The notes beneath the pieces were generated by a model. It had not been told where the DNA came from, made no database searches, and saw nothing but the letters and a program-made list of their open reading frames with translations. From contig JBFHKO010000176.1 in assembly GCA_041595355.1 (NCBI GenBank), positions 1-5,296 of the forward strand: a stretch of 5,296 nucleotides of DNA, read 5' to 3'. Source of the stretch: JBFHKO01 sp041595355. Its GTDB lineage: Bacteria > Pseudomonadota > Gammaproteobacteria > Enterobacterales > Aeromonadaceae. The translations under genes and the position numbers were made by a program. Shown in pieces: positions 1 to 5,127 of the stretch (position 1 is its first letter; every line of letters begins with the position of its first letter).

Positions 1-505
1 GATGGCCGTGAGCATGGCCCTTGCCGTGGTGGTGCTTATGTTTGTGTTTGTGCTTATGTTTGTGGCCATGATGGTAATGATATCCATCGTCATGGCGGAC
101 ATAACGGCGTTCGCCATCGCGGCTTGAGCGCTTGTGCGTATCGCCGGTGCTGGCACCGATGGCCGCGCCCGCCGCGCCACCAACACCGGCGCCGATAAGC
201 TGACCATTGCTGCCGCCCAGGCTCTTGCCAATGGCCGCCCCGCTCAGGCCGCCCACCGCTCCGCCGATGGCCGCTTCATTCTTGTTGCCACGATCGGCCG
301 TGGCGGCACCGCCCGCGGCACCACCGACGGCCGAGCCGACCAGGGCGCCGGTATCGCCGCCCAACTGCTTGCCGATGATGGTACCCGCAACGGCGCCCGC
401 GCCCCCACCGATGGCGGTATTGAGGGTCTCGCCGGCCAGGACGGGCAGGCTCAGCAGACTGCCGACCCATAACAGATGGCGATAGTGACGAAACAGTGTT
501 GCCAT
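1..505 (-). CDS. Exported glycine-zipper protein with His/Lys-rich tail (3' end outside window)
   Basis: Reading from an ATG at 505 gives 168 residues with no stop before the window edge, so the C-terminus is missing. Residues 1-24 look like a Sec signal peptide: an Arg/His-containing N-region, a hydrophobic core (LLWVGSLLSLPV) and a likely cleavage at VLA|GE. Residues 31-121 are almost entirely Gly/Ala/Ile/Val in GxxxG spacing, typical of YMGG-like/Gly-zipper envelope proteins, which are thought to pack into or against membranes. This part is two copies of a 48-residue unit, for example AIGG at 31 and 79, and GK at 45 and 93. After residue 123 the protein becomes basic and extremely His-rich, including five consecutive His-Lys pairs. 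The start is supported by GGAG at 518-515, nine nt upstream. The function is unknown. Metal binding by the tail and an envelope-stress or membrane role for the zipper are inferences. The upstream gap suggests its own promoter. Confidence 0.85.
   Translation of the reverse strand, partial: MATLFRHYRHLLWVGSLLSLPVLAGETLNTAIGGGAGAVAGTIIGKQLGGDTGALVGSAVGGAAGGAATADRGNKNEAAIGGAVGGLSGAAIGKSLGGSNGQLIGAGVGGAAGAAIGASTGDTHKRSSRDGERRYVRHDDGYHYHHGHKHKHKHKHKHHHGKGHAHGH
35..64 (-). repeat. Hexanucleotide repeat encoding five His-Lys pairs
   Basis: Five consecutive 6-base units on the plus strand (cttatg, tttgtg, tttgtg, cttatg, tttgtg) encode His-Lys five times on the minus strand. Because the unit is a whole number of codons, gain or loss of units would lengthen or shorten the tail without a frameshift. 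Synonymous changes (CAC/CAT, AAA/AAG) break perfect identity, which suggests some selection for the peptide rather than very recent expansion. Confidence 0.85.
140..415 (-). repeat. Internal duplication of a 48-residue glycine-zipper unit
   Basis: Residues 31-78 and 79-122 of the Gly-zipper protein align without gaps at a period of exactly 48 residues (144 nt). Ile32/Ile80, the GK pairs at 45-46/93-94, LGG at 48-50/96-98, and VGGAAG at 60-65/108-113 all fall in register. Divergence at the other positions indicates an old duplication within the gene. Confidence 0.75.
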
Positions 506-514
506 GTTGGCGTT

Positions 515-518
515 CTCC
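515..518 (-). promoter_or_regulatory. Ribosome binding site of the Gly-zipper gene
   Basis: GGAG lies nine bases before the ATG at 505. Together with the signal peptide beginning exactly at that ATG, it fixes the start of the left-edge gene. Confidence 0.65.
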
Positions 519-558
519 GCGAGATGACTGACTGGAAGGGATTGGCGAATTGGGCGGG

Positions 559-585
559 ATGTTAGCATGGCCATCCGGGCAACAA
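559..585 (-). promoter_or_regulatory. Candidate promoter of the Gly-zipper gene
   Basis: On the minus strand, TTGTTG (585-580) is followed after 15 bases by TAACAT (564-559), itself preceded by an extended -10 TG (567-566). Four of six -10 bases match the sigma70 consensus and the spacing is short, so this is tentative. It would give a leader of roughly 45 nt. An alternative -10-like TATATT at 645-640 lacks a well-spaced -35. Confidence 0.3.
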
Positions 586-607
586 AACATGCCGGCTGAA
601 GCGCCGG
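581..607 (-). terminator. Weak terminator-like hairpin after the kinase gene
   Basis: On the minus strand CCGGC (607-603) can pair with GCCGG (596-592) around a 6-base loop, followed closely by a T-rich stretch (CATGTTTTGTT, 591-581). The 5-bp stem is short and the T-run is interrupted, so termination is uncertain. It lies about 200 bases after the kinase stop and upstream of the Gly-zipper start, the right place for a boundary between the two units. Confidence 0.25.
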
Positions 608-654
608 GCCCGACTCTGGAAAAGCGGTTGAATCGCATGAATATATTTATCTTG

Positions 655-686
655 CCGCCGGCAATGCCCCCTCGCACTGCCGGCGG
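655..686. repeat. Perfect 9-bp GC-rich inverted repeat
   Basis: CCGCCGGCA (655-663) and TGCCGGCGG (678-686) are exact reverse complements separated by 14 bases. A transcript from either strand would form a strong hairpin. Neither side is followed by a T-run (AAGATAAATAT on the minus strand, TATCAATTGAG on the plus), so it is not a classical intrinsic terminator. It may stabilise the 3' end of the kinase mRNA or act as a protein-binding or extragenic palindromic site. Confidence 0.6.
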
Positions 687-780
687 TATCAATTGAGCCG
701 AAATATTTACAGGGAATTGATTTTAAATGACTTTAATGGTCTGGCCCACACCGGGAGCCAAATGTGAATGCACGATGCCG

Positions 781-804
781 GCGCCGACAATAGCGCCGAC
801 AATG
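781..804. repeat. Two tandem copies of a 12-base unit
   Basis: GCGCCGACAATA (781-792) is followed directly by GCGCCGACAATG (793-804), differing only in the last base. It lies immediately downstream of the kinase stop codon. Read on the minus strand in the kinase frame it encodes AIVG twice. Confidence 0.7.
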
Positions 805-809
805 GCGGA

Positions 810-1667
810 CTACTCCGGCTCCCTGGCCTCGCGCAGACGAGCCTGTCGTGCCTGCTCTTCGGCCAGCACCGTATTGATCTCGTCCAGCACGGCGCCCACA
901 TCCACGGTTTCGGTGCTCTCCTCGACATGACCGGTGAGCTCGCTGTCGACGCTCAGCTTGCCATCCTCGTACAGCGTCCAGATCTCCCGGCCGTACCGGC
1001 GGCCCTGCAGTTCGGGGGCGAACTGGGCATAAAAGCTCGTCATGTTGTTGACGTCGCGCTCCAACATGGTCTGGGCGTGGTTGTTGGCCGCCGCATCGAC
1101 CACTTGTGGCAAGTCGATGATCACCGGCCCCTGCTCATCCACCAGCACGTTGAATTCGGAGAGATCGCCGTGAATGAGGCCGGCGCAGAGCATGCGCACC
1201 ACATAGCCGAGCACGGTGGCATGTGCGTCCCGCGCCTCGGCGGCCGATAGCGACACATCCGCCAGTCGCGGCGCCACATCGCCCTCGGCATCGCTGATGA
1301 GCTCCATCAGCAGCACGCCATCGAAACAGCCATAGGGTTGCGGCACCCGCACCCCCACCTGGGTCAGGCGATAGAGGGCGTCCACCTCGGCATTCTGCCA
1401 GCTCTGCTCCTGCTCCCGTCGGCCGAACTTGGAGCCTTTCTCCATGGCACGGGCACTGCGACTGCTGCGCACCTTGCGCCCTTCCTGATACTGCACCGCC
1501 TGCTTGAAGCTGCGCTTGGCCGCTTCCTTGTAGACTTTGGCGCAACGGATGGCCGTGCCACAGCGCACCACGTAGACATCGGCTTCTTTGCCACTTTTCA
1601 AGCGACGGATGACTTCATCAACCAAGCCGTCATCAACCAGCGGTTGGATCCGCGTTGGAATTTTCAT
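810..1667 (-). CDS. RIO1-family atypical serine/threonine protein kinase
   Basis: The 285-residue product carries the RIO kinase core in order. There is a glycine-loop-like SGKEADVYVV (25-34), the ATP-binding Lys in CAKVYKE (Lys44), a hinge-like LLMELI (119-124), the catalytic loop LIHGDLSEFNVLV with Asp168 and Asn173, and the metal-binding Asp185 in VIIDLPQ. All key catalytic residues are present, so it should be active. The length fits bacterial RIO1-like proteins. Archaeal and eukaryotic RIO1 act in small-subunit ribosome maturation; the role of the bacterial proteins is poorly defined. A basic insert (about 49-84) follows the ATP-binding Lys, as in RIO1, where a flexible loop sits. The C-terminal 30 residues are Glu/Arg-rich and probably helical. 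The start is chosen because AAGGG sits four bases before the ATG and the frame begins there with MKIPTRIQPL. It is separated from the ureide genes by 108 bases and has its own candidate promoter, so a functional link to them is unlikely. Confidence 0.9.
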   Translation of the reverse strand: MKIPTRIQPLVDDGLVDEVIRRLKSGKEADVYVVRCGTAIRCAKVYKEAAKRSFKQAVQYQEGRKVRSSRSARAMEKGSKFGRREQEQSWQNAEVDALYRLTQVGVRVPQPYGCFDGVLLMELISDAEGDVAPRLADVSLSAAEARDAHATVLGYVVRMLCAGLIHGDLSEFNVLVDEQGPVIIDLPQVVDAAANNHAQTMLERDVNNMTSFYAQFAPELQGRRYGREIWTLYEDGKLSVDSELTGHVEESTETVDVGAVLDEINTVLAEEQARQARLREAREPE

Positions 1668-1706
1668 CCCGCCCTTGTACCTTCTTCCAGCGTTGACAAG
1701 GTCGCT

Positions 1707-1735
1707 ATTGTGCAGCGTTCCGGCAGCCGCGCCAA
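1707..1735 (-). promoter_or_regulatory. Candidate sigma70 promoter of the RIO kinase gene
   Basis: On the minus strand TTGGCG (1735-1730) and CACAAT (1712-1707) are separated by exactly 17 bases, each matching four of six consensus positions. Initiation near 1700 would leave a leader of about 33 nt before the ATG at 1667. The element sits in the only sizeable gap between the ureide genes and the kinase. Confidence 0.4.
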
Positions 1736-1775
1736 GGAGGAGTCACCTCAATTTCGCCGCGCCGCCCCCCGTTAC

Positions 1776-3026
1776 TCAGTCGAAGCTGGCCGGGGCGGCG
1801 TCTTCCCAGTCGGCCTGCAAGCCCATCACCGCGGCCTCCAGGGCCGCCAGCGCCAGCCCCAGATCTGCCGGCAGCACCGCCTCGGCGGGATGGTGGCTGA
1901 TACCGCCGGCGCAACGCACGAACAGCATGCCTATCGGGCAGAGCGTCGCCATGGCCATGGCATCGTGGCCGGCGCCGCTTGACAGCGACAGCACCCGGCC
2001 CTGCACGCCCTGCACCGCCTCGACCAGCCGTCTCTGCAGGCTGGCCGCACAGGGGGTCGCCGGCGAGCTATAGAAGCAGTCATGCTGAAAGGTGAGCCCG
2101 CGGCGGGCAGCAATGGCCTCCCCCGATGCCAGCAGCTGCTCAAGCCCCCGGTCCCGCTCGCTGTCCTCGGCGGCGCGGATATCCAGGCTCAGGTTCACCC
2201 GGGAGGGGATGACATTGACTGCGCCGGGATGGCACTGGATCTGGCCGACGGTGGCCACTATGCCCAGCTCGTGCGCGATCCGCTCGGCTGCCAGCACGAA
2301 CTCGCTGGCGCCAATCAGGGCATCCTGGCGCAACGTCATGGGTACGGTGCCGGCATGCCCCGCCTGACCGCCAAAGCTCAGATGCAGACGCTTGGCACCG
2401 TTGATGGCCGTCACCACGCCGAGGGCCAGTCCGGCCTGTTCCAGCCGCGGTCCCTGTTCGATATGCACTTCCAGGTAGGCCAGCAGCGCCTCGGGACGGC
2501 GCCGGGCCTCGTGCACCCGAGCGGGGTCCAGGCCGAACGCGACGAGCGCCTGGGCCAGGCTGATACCGTCCCGGTCTTGGGTCTCCAGCCACTGTGGCTG
2601 CCAGCCGCCATCCAGGCCCCGGCTGCCCAGCAGGGTAATGCCAAAACGCACTCCCTCCTCGTCACCAAACCCCACCACCTCGATGGCAAACGGCAGCCGC
2701 TCACCCCGGGCGTGAAGGCGGGCCACCAGCTCGATGCCGGTCACCACCCCCAGCATGCCATCGTACTTGCCGGCATTGCGCACCGTGTCCAGATGGGATC
2801 CGATCAGCAGCGCGCGTGCACCGGGGAGCTGGCCTTCATAGCGGCCGCAGATGTTGCCCACCGCGTCCTGCCACACCCGCATGCCGGCCTCGTGCATCCA
2901 CTCCCCCACTAGGGCGTTGGCCTGCCGGTGCTGGGGCGACAGATAGGTACGGGTCAGACCGTCGGTCGTTTCGCTGAGCCTGCTCAGCGCCTCGCAACGC
3001 TCAAACAGACGGGTGCCGGCCGCCAT
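1776..3026 (-). CDS. allC: Allantoate amidohydrolase / N-carbamoyl amino acid hydrolase (M20 family)
   Basis: This 416-residue protein has the full metal-site series of the AllC/HyuC branch of M20 hydrolases: His78 in GSHLDTV, the bridging Asp89 in KYDGMLGV, Glu123-Glu124 in GDEEGVRFG, His188 in HIEQGP, and the C-terminal ISHHPAE (His378/379). Between them is the dimerisation domain with GQAGHAGTVPM. The family hydrolyses ureido groups, releasing ammonia and CO2 from allantoate or N-carbamoyl amino acids. The neighbouring ureidoglycine-type aminotransferase makes allantoate the best guess for substrate (AllC in E. coli, HpxK in Klebsiella), but sequence alone does not exclude a hydantoinase-pathway carbamoylase or beta-ureidopropionase. 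It is cytoplasmic. The frame extends upstream to an ATG at 3092, but that lies inside the aminotransferase gene and adds a Pro-rich, non-homologous-looking leader. The ATG at 3026, one base after the preceding TAA, is preferred and gives a normal family length. Confidence 0.88.
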   Translation of the reverse strand: MAAGTRLFERCEALSRLSETTDGLTRTYLSPQHRQANALVGEWMHEAGMRVWQDAVGNICGRYEGQLPGARALLIGSHLDTVRNAGKYDGMLGVVTGIELVARLHARGERLPFAIEVVGFGDEEGVRFGITLLGSRGLDGGWQPQWLETQDRDGISLAQALVAFGLDPARVHEARRRPEALLAYLEVHIEQGPRLEQAGLALGVVTAINGAKRLHLSFGGQAGHAGTVPMTLRQDALIGASEFVLAAERIAHELGIVATVGQIQCHPGAVNVIPSRVNLSLDIRAAEDSERDRGLEQLLASGEAIAARRGLTFQHDCFYSSPATPCAASLQRRLVEAVQGVQGRVLSLSSGAGHDAMAMATLCPIGMLFVRCAGGISHHPAEAVLPADLGLALAALEAAVMGLQADWEDAAPASFD

Positions 3027-3036
3027 GTTACACCCC
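3024..3036 (-). promoter_or_regulatory. Stop-start junction coupling the aminotransferase and M20 genes
   Basis: The aminotransferase TAA (3030-3028) is followed by a single C and then the ATG of the M20 gene (3026-3024). Only a weak GGGGTG (3036-3031) precedes it, so ribosomes finishing the aminotransferase probably re-initiate here. This decides the downstream start and predicts co-ordinated amounts of the two enzymes. Confidence 0.6.
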
Positions 3037-4269
3037 GGCCTGTGCGTAGCTGTCCCAAGCGGCCTGCAAGGCGGCGCCCTGGACGGTGGCAAAGCCGAAG
3101 CGATTGAGCACTGCTTCCAGGGCGGCCAGGGTCATGAGCACCGTATCCTTGCGCGCGTTGTAGCCCATGGTACCGATGCGCCAGATCTTGCCATGCAGGG
3201 GCCCGAAGGAGGTGCCAATCTCGATGCCGAAATCACTCAACAGGGTCTGACGGATCTGCTCCCCCTGGATGCCGGCCGGGATGGTGACGCCGACGATATT
3301 GTTCATCTTGTAACGCAAGTCACCGAAGGGCTGGAGGCCCATGGCCTGAACCCCCGCCAGCATGGCATCACCATGCAGCTTGTGGCGGGCGATACAGGCA
3401 TCCAGGCCCTCCTGCAGTATGATGCGCGCGCACTCCCGGGCGCCGAACAGCATGCTGGTGGCCTCGGTGTGGTGGTTGAGCCGCTCGGGACCCCAGTAAT
3501 CCATGATCATGCCCAGATCGAAGTAGTTGGAGTAGACGAACTCCTCCTCGCCATCCTCATGCTGGGCACTGCGGATACCCTGCTCCACATGTTTGCGACG
3601 CTTGACCTGCTCGGCGAAGGCATCGCTCAGGGTGATGGGCGCACTGCCGGAGGGGCCGCCCAGGCACTTCTGCAGGCCGGCGGAGACGGCGTCCAGCTTC
3701 CAGGCGTCCACCTCCATGGGGTTGCCGCCGAAGGAGGCGGTGGCATCGGTGTAGAAGAGCACACCGTGGCGCTGGCAGATCTCGCCCAGCTGCGCCAGTG
3801 GCTGCAGCATGGTGGTGGAGGTGTCCCCCTGCACGGTCAGCAGCAGCCGCGGCTGGATGCGCTTGATGGCATCTTCCACCACCTGAGGCTCGAACACCTG
3901 GCCCCAGGGCACCGTCAGGGTGTGCACCTCGGCGCGGCAGCGGCGGGCGATTTCGCACAAGAGATCGCCAAACCGGCCGAAAATGGGAATCAGCACCTTG
4001 TCACCGGGACGAATGGCGGAGACCAGCACCGCCTCGATGCCGGCGCGGGAGGTCCCGTCGATGAGCAGGGTCCAGCGGTTTTCGGTACGGTACAGCGCCC
4101 GATACAGCGCCATGGTCTGGTTCATGTACTCGGTCATGGCCGGATCGTACTGGCCAACCAGCTGACTCGACATGGCGCGCAATACCCGGGGGTCGGCATT
4201 GATGGGACCCGGCCCCATCAGCAGACGGGCCGGCGGATTGATCTGGTCGAAAGCCTGGATATCCAACAT
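3028..4269 (-). CDS. pucG: PLP-dependent aminotransferase, ureidoglycine/alanine-glyoxylate type
   Basis: The 413-residue protein is a fold-type I class V aminotransferase. The N-terminus has the family signature LLMGPGPINADPRVLRAM (16-33). SRAGIEA (74-80) lies in the PLP-phosphate region, YTDATASFGG (173-182) provides the ring-contacting Asp175, and GLQKCLGGPSG (198-208) provides the Schiff-base Lys201. A C-terminal WRIGTMGYNA matches the arginine that binds the substrate carboxylate. The length matches Bacillus PucG and Klebsiella HpxJ. Those enzymes transfer the amino group of unstable (S)-ureidoglycine to glyoxylate, giving oxalurate and glycine. Coupling to an allantoate amidohydrolase gene favours this role over alanine- or serine-glyoxylate transamination. 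GDTSTT (148-153) replaces the HxETSTG common in alanine-glyoxylate enzymes, which also hints at altered specificity. The start ATG at 4269 has AGGAG (4280-4276) six bases upstream, overlapping the stop of the transporter gene, so translation is likely coupled. Confidence 0.85.
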   Translation of the reverse strand: MLDIQAFDQINPPARLLMGPGPINADPRVLRAMSSQLVGQYDPAMTEYMNQTMALYRALYRTENRWTLLIDGTSRAGIEAVLVSAIRPGDKVLIPIFGRFGDLLCEIARRCRAEVHTLTVPWGQVFEPQVVEDAIKRIQPRLLLTVQGDTSTTMLQPLAQLGEICQRHGVLFYTDATASFGGNPMEVDAWKLDAVSAGLQKCLGGPSGSAPITLSDAFAEQVKRRKHVEQGIRSAQHEDGEEEFVYSNYFDLGMIMDYWGPERLNHHTEATSMLFGARECARIILQEGLDACIARHKLHGDAMLAGVQAMGLQPFGDLRYKMNNIVGVTIPAGIQGEQIRQTLLSDFGIEIGTSFGPLHGKIWRIGTMGYNARKDTVLMTLAALEAVLNRFGFATVQGAALQAAWDSYAQAGV

Positions 4270-4279
4270 GGGCTGCTCC

Positions 4280-5098
4280 TTACACTACGGACATCAGCAT
4301 GCGCGCGCCGGTCAGTGCCAGCGCCAGCGCGAATGCCTGTTTCAAACGAACGGGATTGAGTTTCTGGCCCAACTGCACCCCCAGCGGCGCAAACACCATG
4401 GACATGGGGACGATGCAAGCCAGACCCAGCAGGTTGACCAGCCCGAAGCTGCCAAAGGGGGCATCCACCGGCGTCTGCCCGCTGACCAGCATGGTGATGG
4501 CCCCCGGCACGGCGATGATGAGGCCGATGGCCGAGGAGGTGCCCACCGCACGATGCGGCGGGACATTGCAGCTGGTCAGCACCGGCACGCTCATGGTGCC
4601 GCCGCCGATGCCCACCATCACCGAGATGGAGCCGATGATCATGGCCATCAACGACTGGGGCCCCTTGCCGGGCAATTGCTGCGCCAGCGGCTTGGCCTTG
4701 GCGCGCAGCAGCATGTTGGCTGCCACCAGCAGCGCCAGGCTGCCGAACAGGGCCGTCAACCAGAGGCCGCCGAAATGGGTGGCCAGCGACGCCCCCCCCA
4801 GCACCCCCACCAGCAGGAAGGGGCCCCAGACCTTGAGCAACAGCAGATCGACGTTGCCACGCTGCAGCTGGGAGCGGATGGACATGATGGAGGTGGGGAT
4901 CATGGTGGCCAGGGAGGTACCGGTCGCCAGCATGATGGCGTGTTGCGGCGCCATCTCCAGATACTGGAACACGAAGTAGAGTACCGGCACCATGACAATG
5001 CCCCCCCCCACCCCCAGCAGGCCGGCCAACAGGCCCGCCAGCACGCCGGTCAGTACCAGCCCCAGTATCACGGGTCCCATCGATTGCAAGAGTTCCAC
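4280..5098 (-). CDS. TauE/SafE-family inner membrane anion transporter
   Basis: This very hydrophobic protein of 272 residues has the two-repeat structure of the TauE/SafE (DUF81) family. GVGGGIVMVPVL (29-40) followed by ATGTSLA (58-64) in the first half is echoed by GIGGGTMSVPVL (163-174) and AVGTSSAIG (184-192) in the second. A polar stretch (about 132-148) separates the halves. About eight membrane helices are expected. Members move sulfite, sulfoacetate, sulfonates and other organic anions, usually outward. Here it sits between genes of ureide breakdown, so oxalate, oxamate or a related carboxylate is a plausible cargo, but that is inference. A GTG start at 5098 is chosen because TGGAG lies seven bases upstream; an internal ATG at residue 7 is the alternative. 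The gene contains G-runs of nine and eight on the coding strand, the first within the conserved GVGGG motif. Confidence 0.88.
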   Translation of the reverse strand: MELLQSMGPVILGLVLTGVLAGLLAGLLGVGGGIVMVPVLYFVFQYLEMAPQHAIMLATGTSLATMIPTSIMSIRSQLQRGNVDLLLLKVWGPFLLVGVLGGASLATHFGGLWLTALFGSLALLVAANMLLRAKAKPLAQQLPGKGPQSLMAMIIGSISVMVGIGGGTMSVPVLTSCNVPPHRAVGTSSAIGLIIAVPGAITMLVSGQTPVDAPFGSFGLVNLLGLACIVPMSMVFAPLGVQLGQKLNPVRLKQAFALALALTGARMLMSVV

Positions 5099-5105
5099 AG
5101 GGTTT

Positions 5106-5110
5106 CTCCA
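5106..5110 (-). promoter_or_regulatory. Ribosome binding site supporting the GTG start of the transporter
   Basis: TGGAG at 5110-5106 lies seven bases before GTG at 5098. No comparable site precedes the ATG six codons later, so the GTG is the better start. Confidence 0.6.
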
Positions 5111-5127
5111 GGTTAGAAGTTGAATAT

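Larger units (their letters stand above)
506..809. other. Non-coding stretch between the kinase and the Gly-zipper gene
   Basis: No convincing gene lies in these 304 bases. The segment is locally AT-rich (about 640-650 and 700-725), unlike the flanking genes, and carries a 9-bp inverted repeat, a tandem 12-base repeat, a weak terminator-like hairpin and a candidate promoter, listed separately. The kinase frame stays open for 27 codons past its TAG (to a TAA at 728-726), giving a Gly/Ala/Val-rich peptide of uncertain meaning. A plus-strand ATG frame beginning at 727 only mirrors that segment and the kinase gene. Confidence 0.6.

Noticed and set aside
1..64. The short repeats at the left edge as a CRISPR array
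   Set aside because: The units are 6 bases with no spacers and lie inside a coding frame as His-Lys codons.
134..472. Plus-strand frame with Ala/Gly/Thr-rich product opposite the left-edge gene
   Set aside because: The minus strand here encodes a signal peptide followed by an in-register Gly-zipper duplication with a good ribosome binding site. The plus-strand product is its mirror.
276..692. 138-codon minus-strand frame starting at 692
   Set aside because: It overlaps the N-terminal half of the Gly-zipper gene in another frame, is Arg/Gly-rich, and covers the hairpin and putative promoter region.
2082..2912. 276-codon plus-strand open frame opposite the M20 hydrolase gene
   Set aside because: It is antisense to the metal-site motifs of the hydrolase and its translation shows no family features.
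3027..3092. Upstream ATG extension of the M20 hydrolase (start at 3092)
   Set aside because: It would overlap the aminotransferase end by 65 bases and add a Pro/Arg-rich leader. The ATG at 3026, one base after the stop, gives the usual family length.
3013..4359. 448-codon plus-strand open frame opposite the aminotransferase gene
   Set aside because: It is antisense to a gene with clear family motifs. Its Gly/His/Gln-rich product has no recognisable domain, and long antisense frames are expected in GC-rich DNA.
4172..5116. 314-codon plus-strand open frame opposite the transporter gene
   Set aside because: The product is a low-complexity His/Gln/Gly-rich sequence, the mirror of hydrophobic transporter codons, with no convincing ribosome binding site.
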